DNA of 64,000 bases from Treponema sp. OMZ 787 (lineage in GTDB: Bacteria > Spirochaetota > Spirochaetia > Treponematales > Treponemataceae). This document shows positions 5,560 through 15,384 of the stretch, piece by piece; positions within the stretch are counted from its first letter, which is position 1, and each line of letters starts with the position of its first letter. The notes below the pieces were generated by a model. It was given only the letters and a program-made list of their open reading frames with translations. It made no database searches and was not told where the DNA came from. The stretch spans positions 1,302,001-1,366,000 of the forward strand of contig NZ_CP051198.1 of assembly GCF_024181225.1 (NCBI RefSeq), read 5' to 3'. The position numbers and the translations under genes are program-made.

Positions 5560-6873
5560 ATGAAACTTTTAAAAAAGAAATCTTTATGTATTTGTTTTGT
5601 GATGTCTTTTTTAATTCTTGCAGGATGTATAAACAAAGAAAAGAAGCAGGTTACTGCCGAAATCGAATTTTGGAGTTTTCCTAATTTTACATCTGAAACA
5701 GGAGAAAGCGGCGGTTTTGAAAAAAGCCTTATCGCAGCCTTTCAAAAAGAATATCCGGGTATTAAGGTTAATTTTACGCTTATAAGTTTTGCAGACGGGC
5801 AGGCAAAAATCGAAGCTGCAATAGCTGAAGGCAAGGCTCCGGATGTCGTTTACGATGCACCAGGCCGCATTCTTGCTTGGGCAGCAGCGGGCTTACTGGA
5901 ACCGTTGGATGATATTCTTGCAGCCGAAAAACCTTATATTACCACAGGACTTTTGGAAATTTCCGCCGGTAAAGACAGGCGTTCGTATATGTATCCCATG
6001 CATGAAGGCCCTTTTTCCATGGCCTTCAATAAAGAGATGCTTGAAGATTTGGGACTTATAGATCTTTTACCTTATAAACGCTTGGATCGGCGCTGGACTG
6101 TAGCCGAATATGAAACGCTTCTTAGATCTTTAAGAGAAAAACTGCCTAAAGAAAAAACACCCGGAGTTTTTTATTATAAAACTATGGGAGGTGATCAAGG
6201 CACAAGGGCTTTTTTGGTAAACCTATTCGGAAATGCTAATCTTTTAAATGAAGACTACTCAAAATATATTTTTAATTCTACTCAGGCTGTAAAAAATTTG
6301 ACATGGACTATAAATGCAATGAATGAAGGCCTTTTGCTTGACGGTGCTGAGCTTACTTCCAATGATGCAATTTCTATGTTTGCAGAGTCAAAAGCGGCTC
6401 ACACTATTTTATATTCACCCCAGCTTAATAAAATGTATGACGGAAAACGAAACTATAAGGGTAAAGATTTTACTCCGATTTATATGCCTTTCCCGAATGA
6501 TTCTTCTGCGCCTTTACTGGAATTTTTAGCAGGCGGAGCATGCGTGTTTAAAAACTCTGATAAACAAAGAATAGAAGCCGCAAAACTGTTTTTAAAATTT
6601 GCTGCAACCGATGAAGTTTGGGCCGGTAAACTTGTAAAAGCTTCAGGAGGGTTTCCGGCTACATCTAAAATTCAAATTGAAACTTCCGATGACGAAATAT
6701 TGTATAATTCTGTACTTCAAAAATTCTTTGGGCAATATTATAATAATATAACCGGATTTTCAAAAATGCGGGAATATTGGAATAAGGCATTAAAGGAAGC
6801 TTCATCCGGTAAAGATATCCAAAATGTTCTTAACTCTTTTGTAAAAGATGCTGACCGTACTTTGGGAGAATAA
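5560..6873 (+). CDS. Extracellular solute-binding lipoprotein (ABC family 1 type)
   Basis: The 437-residue product begins with a lipoprotein signal peptide ending in the lipobox LAGC (Cys near residue 23). The mature part reads as a family-1 sugar-type binding protein: ITVEFWSF-like first strand (EIEFWSFPNF), GKAPDVVYDAPGR, and the SMFAESKAAHTI and LAGGACVFKNSDKQ regions. The ligand cannot be read from sequence. A GAGAGG site lies 7 bases before the ATG. No permease or ATPase gene adjoins it; instead a chemoreceptor gene starts 6 bases after its stop, so it may pass ligand information to that receptor as well as to a distant transporter. Confidence 0.85.
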   Translation: MKLLKKKSLCICFVMSFLILAGCINKEKKQVTAEIEFWSFPNFTSETGESGGFEKSLIAAFQKEYPGIKVNFTLISFADGQAKIEAAIAEGKAPDVVYDAPGRILAWAAAGLLEPLDDILAAEKPYITTGLLEISAGKDRRSYMYPMHEGPFSMAFNKEMLEDLGLIDLLPYKRLDRRWTVAEYETLLRSLREKLPKEKTPGVFYYKTMGGDQGTRAFLVNLFGNANLLNEDYSKYIFNSTQAVKNLTWTINAMNEGLLLDGAELTSNDAISMFAESKAAHTILYSPQLNKMYDGKRNYKGKDFTPIYMPFPNDSSAPLLEFLAGGACVFKNSDKQRIEAAKLFLKFAATDEVWAGKLVKASGGFPATSKIQIETSDDEILYNSVLQKFFGQYYNNITGFSKMREYWNKALKEASSGKDIQNVLNSFVKDADRTLGE

Positions 6874-6878
6874 AAATT

Positions 6879-9002
6879 ATGAAAAAACAAAACAAAAATT
6901 TAGATAAACAATTTAAATTATTTTCAATAAAAAATAAAATGGTATCTGTTTTTATATTATTTGCCGTATCTCTTTTAACGGTAATATGTATAATATCGGT
7001 GTACCTTGCTTCTTTTTCGCTTATGCGTAATACCGAATATTTTATAAATGAATTAGCTGAAGGTTCTTCTAAAGTTTTAAATGAGAGGGCAGATTCAATA
7101 TTTAAAAAGCTGGATACATTTTCAAATATGCCGATCATTCAAGATAAGGGAATTTCTTATTCACAGAAAATTGATTTTTTTAAAAATGAACTTCAAATGC
7201 TGAAGCAAAGCGGATGGCTTAGTTTCGGAATAAGCGGACTTGACGGTATTTTGCACACCACAGACGATAAAGAGGAAAACATAAAAAATGCCGAGTGGTT
7301 TAAATCCGTCATAAAAGGAAAATATGTAATTACGGAACCTAAAATGTCTTTAACAAAAAGAAAATATGTTTCTATAATTGCAATTCCCCTACGTGATTTA
7401 CAGGGAAAAATTGTGGGCACTATTAATGCTTCCATTTTAGGCGACTCTTTATCTAATTTAATAAGCGATATAATTGTCGGTAAAACGGGGCAGGCTTATC
7501 TTATAAGTCCTTCCGGAATTATTTTGGGAAGCCGCAGGCCGGAAATTTTATATAAAAATTTTTTTGCCGAAATATTAAATTCGAAAGAAACGGATTTTTC
7601 GATATTCTTAAAAGATATGCTCGCTTCAAAAAAATCGGCTGTACAAGTTTCTAAAATAAACGGAATAAAACATATTTCAGCCCTGTCTACAATGAGATAT
7701 TCCGGATGGAAATTATTGATAACGGCTCCTTCTTCAGAATTTATTTCGGAGAACGTATCCAACTTTTTAAATATTTTTATCCTTGTTGCCTTATGCGGTA
7801 TACTTATTGCGGTACTTATAGGATTTTTTACTGCAAACAATATTGTTAAACCTATTAACAAAGTAATTGAAGTTCTTAAAAATATTTCTCAAGGCGAGGG
7901 GGATTTAACTGTAAGGCTTCCCTTAATCGGTAATAATGAAATTACGGAACTATCCGAATATTTTAATAGAACAATTGCAAAAATAGGAAATTCAATACAG
8001 TCTGTAGGGCTTAACAGCCGCTCAATGGCCGAAATCGGTTCTAACCTGGCTTCAAATATGAACCGGACAGCCGATTCCGTTCATGAAATTACTGAAAATA
8101 TCAACGGCGTAAAACAACAGGCTTTGACACAAGCTGCCAGCGTTACGGAAACATCAGCAACGATTGAACAGATAATCAAAACAATTAAGCAACTAAATGC
8201 CTCAATTGAAAATCAGGCTGAAAGTGTTTCACGCTCGTCGGCTTCGATAGAACAGATGACTGCAAATATTGCTTCCATCACTCAAACCTTGGAAAAGACC
8301 GATGGTCTTATTAAAACTCTTGCCGAATCAACTGAAGACGGAAAAGAAACCGTTTCTAAGTCAAATAGAGTAACTCAAAAAATTGCAGAAGAATCGGGCG
8401 GACTTTTGGAGGCAAGCAGTGTTATTCAGCATATTGCAAGCCAAACAAATCTTTTGGCGATGAATGCCGCTATTGAAGCCGCTCATGCAGGAGAAGCCGG
8501 AAAGGGTTTTGCCGTAGTTGCCGACGAAATCAGAAAATTAGCTGAAGAGTCAAGTGCTCAGGGAAAAACAATTACGGCGACTCTTAAAGCTTTAAGCGGC
8601 GAAATCGATTCCTTATCTGCATCTTCTAGAACGGCTGAAGAAAAATTCGGCTTAATTTTCAATCTTTCAGAACAAGTAAAATCTATGAGTGAATCTCTAA
8701 CCCAATCTATGCGTGAGCAGGGAAATGCCGGTGTAGAAATTTTAAATGCCATAAGGAATATTAATTCGGTAACTTTTGAAGTAAGAAACGGTTCGGCTGA
8801 AATGTTGAGCGGCGGTGAACAGGTTGCTGAAGAAATGACGAAATTAGATGAGCTGACCCGAAAAATTACATTAAGCATGAATGAGATGGCTTCGAGTGCA
8901 GTTCAGATAAGTAATGCCATGCAAGAAGTAAATGAAATTACACAAAAAAATAAAACCAGTATTGAAAATTTGGCATTTGAGGTTAATAAATTTAAAGTAT
9001 AG
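6879..9002 (+). CDS. Methyl-accepting chemotaxis protein with Cache-type sensor
   Basis: The 707-residue protein has a first membrane segment at about 22-48, a periplasmic sensor region of about 240 residues that looks like a double Cache domain (GWLSFGISGLDG, VGKTGQAYLISPSG, SGWKLLITAPSSEF), a second membrane segment near 290-315, a HAMP domain (NNIVKPINKVIEVLKNISQGEGDLTVRL) and a long signalling hairpin with the invariant tip NLLAMNAAIEAAHAGEAGKGFAVVADEIRKLAEES region around 535-570. No CheR-binding pentapeptide ends the protein. It is in an operon with the solute-binding lipoprotein, which suggests sensing of the bound ligand, although Cache domains usually bind ligands directly. Confidence 0.92.
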   Translation: MKKQNKNLDKQFKLFSIKNKMVSVFILFAVSLLTVICIISVYLASFSLMRNTEYFINELAEGSSKVLNERADSIFKKLDTFSNMPIIQDKGISYSQKIDFFKNELQMLKQSGWLSFGISGLDGILHTTDDKEENIKNAEWFKSVIKGKYVITEPKMSLTKRKYVSIIAIPLRDLQGKIVGTINASILGDSLSNLISDIIVGKTGQAYLISPSGIILGSRRPEILYKNFFAEILNSKETDFSIFLKDMLASKKSAVQVSKINGIKHISALSTMRYSGWKLLITAPSSEFISENVSNFLNIFILVALCGILIAVLIGFFTANNIVKPINKVIEVLKNISQGEGDLTVRLPLIGNNEITELSEYFNRTIAKIGNSIQSVGLNSRSMAEIGSNLASNMNRTADSVHEITENINGVKQQALTQAASVTETSATIEQIIKTIKQLNASIENQAESVSRSSASIEQMTANIASITQTLEKTDGLIKTLAESTEDGKETVSKSNRVTQKIAEESGGLLEASSVIQHIASQTNLLAMNAAIEAAHAGEAGKGFAVVADEIRKLAEESSAQGKTITATLKALSGEIDSLSASSRTAEEKFGLIFNLSEQVKSMSESLTQSMREQGNAGVEILNAIRNINSVTFEVRNGSAEMLSGGEQVAEEMTKLDELTRKITLSMNEMASSAVQISNAMQEVNEITQKNKTSIENLAFEVNKFKV

Positions 9003-9060
9003 GATAGCTTGAAAAATGTGCGTCTTTTCGTTACTCTTGTTCTTTTAGGTTAATCTATGC

Positions 9061-9066
9061 TATAAT
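9061..9066 (+). promoter_or_regulatory. Extended -10 of the fliG1 promoter
   Basis: TATAAT preceded by TGC (an extended -10, TGn). The -35 region is weak (TTGTTC-like). Transcription would start near 9073, leaving room for the GAGG site used by fliG1. Confidence 0.5.
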
Positions 9067-9082
9067 GCCGTTCGAGGTTTTT

Positions 9083-10147
9083 ATGAGCGATATTGAAAGT
9101 CAAATGCTGAAAAAGGGGCTTATAAAGGTTCCCATTACTGAAAGTACGGAAAAAGAAAGTTCCTATAAAAAGGTTGCAAAATTCCTTTTTATAATCGGAG
9201 CGGAACAGGCAGCCGATGTTTTAAGGCAGCTTACCAAGGAGCAAATAGACAAGGTTGTAGCCGAACTTGTTACGGTTCAATCAATAGATAAAAAAGAAGC
9301 CTACGATATACTAAACGAATTTAACGATATCTACAATAAAAACAAAAACCTTTTGGGCGGTGTCGATACGGCTAAGACAATTTTAACAGAAGCCTTCGGC
9401 GAGACCAGAGCCGAACAAATTCTTGAAGCCGCCGTTCCTCCCAAGATGCCTGTGCCCTTTGAATATCTTGAAGGCATGGATAAGGAACGTCTGACACGAA
9501 TACTGCAAGGCGAGCTTCCGGCTACAAAGGCCATAGTTCTTTCACAGTTGGAACCGAAACAGGCTGCGGCTTATATAAGTTCCATCGAAGATGAGGACGA
9601 AAAAAAAGACATCATTTTGCGCCTTGCAAAGCTTAAAAGAATAGATGTAGAAGTTCTCAATCAGGTAAGCGAAGCCTTAAAGAAAAAACTTGCCGATGTA
9701 AATTTAAACCGCACAAGCTCTGTTGACGGAGTTTCCGTCTTGGCCGATATTTTGCGTAAACTGGATTATGAAACAGGCTCCAATATCTTGGACTCTTTAG
9801 ATCTTGAAGATGAAACCTTGACTGAAACTATCAAGCGTAAACTCGTTACACTCGATGATGTGATAAATATGTATCCCAAGCACATTCAGTATCTTATCTC
9901 GCCCATGACCGATAAAGAATTGGCTCTTTTAATCCATAATCAAAGTGAAGAATTCAGAAAAGTAATCTTGGCAAATATATCTAAGAGCCGCGCTTCTTTG
10001 GTTCTCGATGAAGAGCAGTACATGGGCCCTGTTCTTAAACGCGATTTAAACAATGCCGTCGACCTCTTCTTAGCCCGTGTCAAAAATGAGGCGGAACGGG
10101 GCAGGGTTTCCATAGTAAAAGACGAAGAAGATAAGTTCGTGTATTAG
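9083..10147 (+). CDS. fliG: FliG1-type flagellar switch protein paralogue
   Basis: The 354-residue protein follows the FliG pattern over its length: an N-terminal FliF-binding domain (YKKVAKFLFIIGAEQAADVLRQL), a middle domain (MDKERLTRILQGELPATKAIVLSQLEP, where the usual EHPQ is replaced) and a C-terminal domain ending in YMGPVLKRDLNNAVDLFLARV plus an extra charged tail. In the C-terminal torque helix, where motor FliGs have DDRAIQ, this one has YPKHIQ. It stands outside any flagellar operon. Spirochaetes carry two FliGs, and this fits the divergent FliG1. The ATG at 9083 is chosen for the GAGG site 5 bases before it; an in-frame ATG at 9065 lies inside the -10. Confidence 0.85.
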   Translation: MSDIESQMLKKGLIKVPITESTEKESSYKKVAKFLFIIGAEQAADVLRQLTKEQIDKVVAELVTVQSIDKKEAYDILNEFNDIYNKNKNLLGGVDTAKTILTEAFGETRAEQILEAAVPPKMPVPFEYLEGMDKERLTRILQGELPATKAIVLSQLEPKQAAAYISSIEDEDEKKDIILRLAKLKRIDVEVLNQVSEALKKKLADVNLNRTSSVDGVSVLADILRKLDYETGSNILDSLDLEDETLTETIKRKLVTLDDVINMYPKHIQYLISPMTDKELALLIHNQSEEFRKVILANISKSRASLVLDEEQYMGPVLKRDLNNAVDLFLARVKNEAERGRVSIVKDEEDKFVY

Positions 10148-10166
10148 ACAGGCTTGTGCTCCCCGA

Positions 10167-10194
10167 TTGAATAAAATATAAATTTATGTAAAAT
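10167..10194 (+). promoter_or_regulatory. Promoter of the TPR-mfd transcript
   Basis: TTGAAT (10167-10172), 16-base spacer, TAAAAT (10189-10194), then a CGGAGA ribosome-binding site before the ATG at 10212. Confidence 0.4.
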
Positions 10195-10211
10195 ACTATA
10201 CGGAGAAAATT

Positions 10212-10892
10212 ATGATAACCGGAAAACATTTTAAATTTATTCTATTAACTCTTATTTTTACTTCAGGCCTTTTTGTTATGGAGGCCGGAATTCTTTTTGC
10301 ACAGGATAAGCCGGATGCATTAAAATTATATAGAAACGGCCGCAGCCTTGATTCTATAGGAAGACGGGATGATGCAAGAGAAGCCTATTTATCGGCTATT
10401 GAAATTTGCAGAAATGAATTAAAAGAAAATTCTAAAAATATGGATTCTTATGCCGTATACACATGGTGCCTTTTTAGATTGGGAAGATACAAAGATACGG
10501 AATTGGTATGCAGCGATGCCTTAAAAATAGGGAAGGATGCCCGAATTATCGAAACTTTGGCAGAGGCTCAATTTTTCCTTGGAAACTATAAGGACTCTTT
10601 GCGGAACATGGAAATGTATATCGAGATGGCCCCCAACGGCGAGCGTATAAGCGTTGCCCATTTTTTTGTCGGAGAGATTTACCGAAATACAAAAAAATAT
10701 CACAAGGCCGATATAGCTTATTCTATTTCGGTTCACCTTGAGCCTTCCAATTCTCTTTGGTGGTACAGACTCGGAATCGTCCGTGAAGCGGCCGGGGAAA
10801 AAGAAGGTGCGGTTGCGGCTTATCAAACAGCCGTAAAGCTCCGCCCCGAATTCAAGGAAGCTGCCGAAGCCCTAAAACGGGTAAAAATTTAA
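10212..10892 (+). CDS. Exported tetratricopeptide-repeat protein
   Basis: The 226-residue product has an N-terminal signal or membrane segment (about 7-30, ending LFAQD) and then TPR units through to the C terminus (for example SIGRRDDAREAYLSAIEIC, LGNYKDSLRNMEMYIEMAP, AGEKEGAVAAYQTAVKLRPEFKEA). It is probably periplasmic and serves protein contacts. A CGGAGA site precedes the ATG. Its stop codon abuts the mfd start with no gap, so the two are cotranscribed; no functional link to repair is evident. Confidence 0.8.
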   Translation: MITGKHFKFILLTLIFTSGLFVMEAGILFAQDKPDALKLYRNGRSLDSIGRRDDAREAYLSAIEICRNELKENSKNMDSYAVYTWCLFRLGRYKDTELVCSDALKIGKDARIIETLAEAQFFLGNYKDSLRNMEMYIEMAPNGERISVAHFFVGEIYRNTKKYHKADIAYSISVHLEPSNSLWWYRLGIVREAAGEKEGAVAAYQTAVKLRPEFKEAAEALKRVKI

Positions 10893-13800
10893 ATGCCTCA
10901 GCCTCTAATAGATTCCTTACAAAGTTCTATCCGCTCATGGAAGGATATGAAAAATGTCTTCGATGAGATAGATGAAAATTCTTACCCCTACAACCTCACG
11001 GGGATTTCGGGAGGCCTTTTCGGTTTTTTTTTAACTGAATATCTGTATAAAACCCGCAAGCCCGTTCTCGTGGTAGTGCCTACCGAAAAAGAAGCTGAAG
11101 CCGTAAGGGCCGACTTGGATTTTTCCGGAATAGAAAATTTTATTTTGCCTTGGTGGGGCTCTCTTGCCTATAGGCCGATTTCGCCGACAGCTCCCGTATT
11201 TTCCGAAAGAGCCGAAGTGCTTATCCGTTTGTTGGAATCAGGGAATGAATCTTATTCAAAAAATAAGCCTCCGGTTTTTATTAGCTGCCAGCGCTCTTTT
11301 TTAACTCCGGTTCCTCCGGCCGATTATTTAAAACAAAACAATGTAGAAATCGCTGCGGGTTCAAGTTTGGATATTTTAAGCGTTGCAGAGCTTTTAACCC
11401 TTTGGGGGTATACGAGGGTTCCGCGTGTAAGCGTAAGGGGGGAGTTCGCCCTGCGCGGAGAGGTCTTGGATATCTGCCTTGCTTCCAATTCGGGCTCCGA
11501 AAAAACGGCTTATCGAATTCAATTTGATTTTGACAAGGTAGAAAAAATAAAGAGCTTTGATATAGCAAGCCAGGGTTCTTTAGAAGAACATAAAAAGATT
11601 AACCTCTATCCGGTAAAAGAAGTTATCTGGAATGACGAGCGTATCGATTGCTTGGAAAAAAATTTAAAAACCTATTCGGAATTTTCCGAAAACATTTTAA
11701 AGATTATTGACACCTTAAAAGAATATAAAACCTTTGAGGGAGAAGAAATTTTTTATCCGCTTGCGTTTGAAAAAAGTTCTTCAGTTTTGGAATATGCGGA
11801 ATTAAATGAGATTCCCGTTTTTTACGCCGATTATGACAGACAAAAAAATTCTTCTGAAGTTTTACTTAGAGAATACATGGGGCTTTATAAAAAAACAAAA
11901 ACCCAATTTGACGAAAACGAAAAACGCAAAGCCTTGATTTCCGAATATCCCGAACCTCAACGCATCCTACTTCAATTTGAAAGCAATGTACAAAAATATA
12001 ATAAGTCGATTTATTTTAGAACGCTTGCTGAACAAGAAGAAAAAACAAAAACTCTTAAATTTAAAACCGATCCGCCCCGCAGCTTTTTCGGGAACATAGT
12101 TTATTTGCGGGAAGAGTTAAATAATCTTTTAAACGATAATTGGTCTATCTTTGTGTTTGCCGAAAGCGATAACCAAGCTCTCCGTATCGAAGAAATTTTG
12201 CATGAAGAGCGGATAAAGATTTTGCCCTATAACCTTTCAGGCGGCTTCGGGATTCCCGACTTAAAAATTTTGGTAATTCACGAAAACGAAATTTTCGGCC
12301 GCCGCCGAAGAATTCCAAAATCGGTAAAGACTGCAAAGAGTTCCGTTATCGATACCTTCATCGAATTAAATCCCGGGGACTATGTTGTTCATGTAAATTA
12401 CGGCATAGGAAAATTCCGAGGTATCGAGCGTGTTAAAATTTTAGACACTGAAAGGGATTATATAAATCTTTTATATGCAAACGATGAAACCGTTTTTATT
12501 CCGATTGAACAGGCCGACCTTGTTCAGCGTTATATAGGAAACGAAGGGGAAGCTCCCCACCTCGATATCCTCGGCTCCAAGTCTTGGGAGAACAGAAAAA
12601 ACAAGGTAAAAAAATCGGTTGAAGATATAGCGGCAAAACTCATCGACCTTTATTCCAAAAGAAAGGCGAGTACAGGTTTTGCTTTTCAAAAGGACGATGA
12701 ATGGCAGACGGCTTTTGAGGCTGCCTTTCCTTATGAAGAAACCGATGACCAGCTTACCTGCATAGCCGAGGTAAAAGAGGATATGGAAAAGCCTGTTCCT
12801 ATGGATAGGCTTATCTGCGGCGATGTAGGTTACGGTAAAACCGAGGTTGCAATGCGCGCAGCTTTTAAAGCCGTTATGAGCGGAAAGCAGGTTGCCTTTT
12901 TGTCTCCTACAACTATTTTGACGGAACAGCATTTTGAAACTTTAGATAAGAGATTTAAAAACTTCCCCGTAAAGCTGGCCCGCCTTTCCCGCTTTGTTCC
13001 AAAGGGAGAACAAAAAAAAATTTTGGAAAAATTAAAAAAAGGCGAAGTTGATATTTTGATCGGAACTCACCGCATAATTCAAAAGGATGTTGTCTTTAAG
13101 GATTTGGGTTTGATGATTGTCGATGAAGAACAGCGCTTCGGTGTTAAGGATAAGGAAAGATTAAAACAGATGAAGCACAATGTTGACTGCCTTTCCCTTT
13201 CTGCAACTCCCATTCCGCGCACCCTTCATATGTCGCTTTTAAAAATAAGAGACATGAGCGTAATTGCAACTCCTCCTCAAAACAGAAAACCCGTCGAAAC
13301 GGTAATCGCCGAGTTCAATGCCGAAAAAGTTGCCGAGGTTATAAGACGGGAGTCTTCCCGGGGCGGGCAGGTTTTTTATCTTCATAACAGGGTTGAAAGT
13401 TTGGATGAAACTCTTTTTATGCTTCAATCCCTTTTGCCCGAAATTATGATTGAAACAGCCCACGGTCAAATGTCTCCAAATCAACTGGAAGAAATTTTTG
13501 AGCGGTTTAGTATGGGCGGTTTTCAGGTTTTAATTGCGACCACCATTATCGAAAACGGCATCGACATTCCGAATGCCAACACCATCATCATAGACAGGGC
13601 CGACATGTACGGTGTTTCCCAGCTTTATCAGTTGAGGGGAAGGGTAGGCCGCTCCGATAAAAAGGCCTATGCCTATCTTTTATATCCTGACGATAAGGCC
13701 CTTTCCGAAATTGCGATGAAGAGATTGCAAGTTATTTCCGACTTTACCGAACTCGGTTCCGGTTTTAAAATTGCGATGAAGGATATGGAGATAAGAGGAG

Positions 13801-14360
13801 CCGGAAATCTTTTGGGCAGGGAACAATCGGGCGATATTTATTCCGTCGGCTTCGATTTGTATTTGCGCCTCTTGGACGAGGCTGTTCAAAAACTTCAAAA
13901 CCAAGATTATGAGCCAGTTCAAGAATCCGTTATCGAGCTTGAGTACTCTGGCTTTATTCCAGATTCCTATATTTCAAGTCCCGAAACCAAGATGGAAGTT
14001 TATAAAAAAATTGCCGCCGTCAAGGTGCAGGGAGACCTCGACAGGGTCTACTCCGAAATTCTTGACCGCTTCGGCCCCGCACCCTCCGAGGTGGAAAGCC
14101 TTTTGGCTCTTTCCGAAATAAAAATTATCTGTAATCATCTTTCGATTGCAAGCCTAAAAGAAAGAAAGGCCGCCGTCCGCATAGAGTTTGCGCGCGTATC
14201 AAAAATCTCGGTAGATAAACTTTTGCGCATGATAAAAGAATCCGCAGGCCGTGTAAGCCTTGACCCCAAGGCCCCGAATGTCCTCATCCTTCAAACGGGC
14301 AAGATAGGCTTAAAAGAAAAAAGCGAATTCATCCGCGAAAAACTCGGCAGCTTGATGTAG
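10893..14360 (+). CDS. mfd: Transcription-repair coupling factor Mfd
   Basis: At 1155 residues it matches full-length Mfd. Visible in order: UvrB-homology N-terminal modules, the RNA-polymerase-interaction domain (PGDYVVHVNYGIGKFRGIERV, about 490-510), and the two RecA-like translocase lobes with Walker A GDVGYGKTEVAMRAA, DEEQ box, SATPIPRTL and the RG motif ATTIIENGIDIPNA and QLRGRVGRSDKKAYAYLLY, then the C-terminal D7 domain. It removes stalled RNA polymerase from lesions and recruits UvrA. Start ATG follows the TPR gene stop directly and lacks a clear Shine-Dalgarno site, so translation is probably coupled. Confidence 0.96.
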   Translation: MPQPLIDSLQSSIRSWKDMKNVFDEIDENSYPYNLTGISGGLFGFFLTEYLYKTRKPVLVVVPTEKEAEAVRADLDFSGIENFILPWWGSLAYRPISPTAPVFSERAEVLIRLLESGNESYSKNKPPVFISCQRSFLTPVPPADYLKQNNVEIAAGSSLDILSVAELLTLWGYTRVPRVSVRGEFALRGEVLDICLASNSGSEKTAYRIQFDFDKVEKIKSFDIASQGSLEEHKKINLYPVKEVIWNDERIDCLEKNLKTYSEFSENILKIIDTLKEYKTFEGEEIFYPLAFEKSSSVLEYAELNEIPVFYADYDRQKNSSEVLLREYMGLYKKTKTQFDENEKRKALISEYPEPQRILLQFESNVQKYNKSIYFRTLAEQEEKTKTLKFKTDPPRSFFGNIVYLREELNNLLNDNWSIFVFAESDNQALRIEEILHEERIKILPYNLSGGFGIPDLKILVIHENEIFGRRRRIPKSVKTAKSSVIDTFIELNPGDYVVHVNYGIGKFRGIERVKILDTERDYINLLYANDETVFIPIEQADLVQRYIGNEGEAPHLDILGSKSWENRKNKVKKSVEDIAAKLIDLYSKRKASTGFAFQKDDEWQTAFEAAFPYEETDDQLTCIAEVKEDMEKPVPMDRLICGDVGYGKTEVAMRAAFKAVMSGKQVAFLSPTTILTEQHFETLDKRFKNFPVKLARLSRFVPKGEQKKILEKLKKGEVDILIGTHRIIQKDVVFKDLGLMIVDEEQRFGVKDKERLKQMKHNVDCLSLSATPIPRTLHMSLLKIRDMSVIATPPQNRKPVETVIAEFNAEKVAEVIRRESSRGGQVFYLHNRVESLDETLFMLQSLLPEIMIETAHGQMSPNQLEEIFERFSMGGFQVLIATTIIENGIDIPNANTIIIDRADMYGVSQLYQLRGRVGRSDKKAYAYLLYPDDKALSEIAMKRLQVISDFTELGSGFKIAMKDMEIRGAGNLLGREQSGDIYSVGFDLYLRLLDEAVQKLQNQDYEPVQESVIELEYSGFIPDSYISSPETKMEVYKKIAAVKVQGDLDRVYSEILDRFGPAPSEVESLLALSEIKIICNHLSIASLKERKAAVRIEFARVSKISVDKLLRMIKESAGRVSLDPKAPNVLILQTGKIGLKEKSEFIREKLGSLM

Positions 14361-14385
14361 GGTAAACTTCAAAGGAAAAATAATT

Positions 14386-15384
14386 ATGCTGGAACTCAAA
14401 GATATCAATAAAACATATAAAACTCAAGAAAGAAGATTCGGATTTTTAGGTATTGTAAAAGATATGTTTAAGGCCGATTATTCTGAGGTTAAGGCTTTAA
14501 CGGATATTTCTTTTAAGATTGAGAATAATGAAAATGTTGCGATAGTCGGCAAAAACGGTTCAGGGAAATCGACCTTGATAAAAATTATTTCGGGTATTTT
14601 GCGGCCTACGAGCGGAGAAGTTTTATTTAATCAAAAAAATATTTATGAAAATCAAAAAGAATACAAACGGAATATAGGTGTTATTTTCGGTCAAAGAAGT
14701 CAGCTCTACCAAAATATGATTTTTAGAGAATCTTTAGAGCTTTTTAGGCTTATTTATAAAATCGAAAAAGATGAAGCAAATAAAAGGCTCGACAGTCTTA
14801 TCGATTTGTTTAAGCTTGAAAACCTTTTAAAAAAGCCCATTAGAGAAATGTCTTTAGGACAAAAAATGAAGTGTGAAATCGCTTTGGTTTTATTTCATAA
14901 TCCTAAAATCCTTCTTTTAGATGAACCGACAATAGGTTTGGATCTTGAAGTAAAAGAACAATTTTATAATCTGATAAAAACTTATAAACAATCTAATGAT
15001 ATTATTTTAATTTTAATTTCTCATAATTCCGATGATATAATCAATCTGTCTGAAAGATTGTTGATTTTAAACAACGGAAGATTACAAGAAGATATAAGAA
15101 CTCATGAATTTATAGAAAATTACGATAAGTCTAAAATTGTTACACTTTTATATAAAAAGAATATTGATTTAACCGAAAAACTACAAAACAATTTTAATAT
15201 AAGAGAAAAAGATTTTCAAAAAAACAGTATTTCATTTGAAGTTGATAAACAGGTTACAATGGAAGAAATTTTTAATTCTTTAGATGATAAAGAAAATATT
15301 TATGATATAAAAATTGAAAATGAAGATTTTTCTAAAATTTTATTAAACTATTACAGGGCTTACAAGGATAAAAAACCGGAATGA
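14386..15384 (+). CDS. ABC-2 exporter ATP-binding protein
   Basis: The 332-residue ATPase has Walker A VGKNGSGKSTLIK (near 53-65), Q-loop FGQRSQL, signature MSLGQKMKCEIAL, Walker B ILLLDEPTIGLDL and the switch His in LISHNSDD. A C-terminal extension of about 90 residues follows the nucleotide-binding domain, as in ATPases paired with ABC2_membrane_6 permeases. An AAAGGA site precedes the ATG. It overlaps the first permease gene by 4 bases; the complete exporter is 14386-16910. The substrate is unknown. Confidence 0.9.
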   Translation: MLELKDINKTYKTQERRFGFLGIVKDMFKADYSEVKALTDISFKIENNENVAIVGKNGSGKSTLIKIISGILRPTSGEVLFNQKNIYENQKEYKRNIGVIFGQRSQLYQNMIFRESLELFRLIYKIEKDEANKRLDSLIDLFKLENLLKKPIREMSLGQKMKCEIALVLFHNPKILLLDEPTIGLDLEVKEQFYNLIKTYKQSNDIILILISHNSDDIINLSERLLILNNGRLQEDIRTHEFIENYDKSKIVTLLYKKNIDLTEKLQNNFNIREKDFQKNSISFEVDKQVTMEEIFNSLDDKENIYDIKIENEDFSKILLNYYRAYKDKKPE

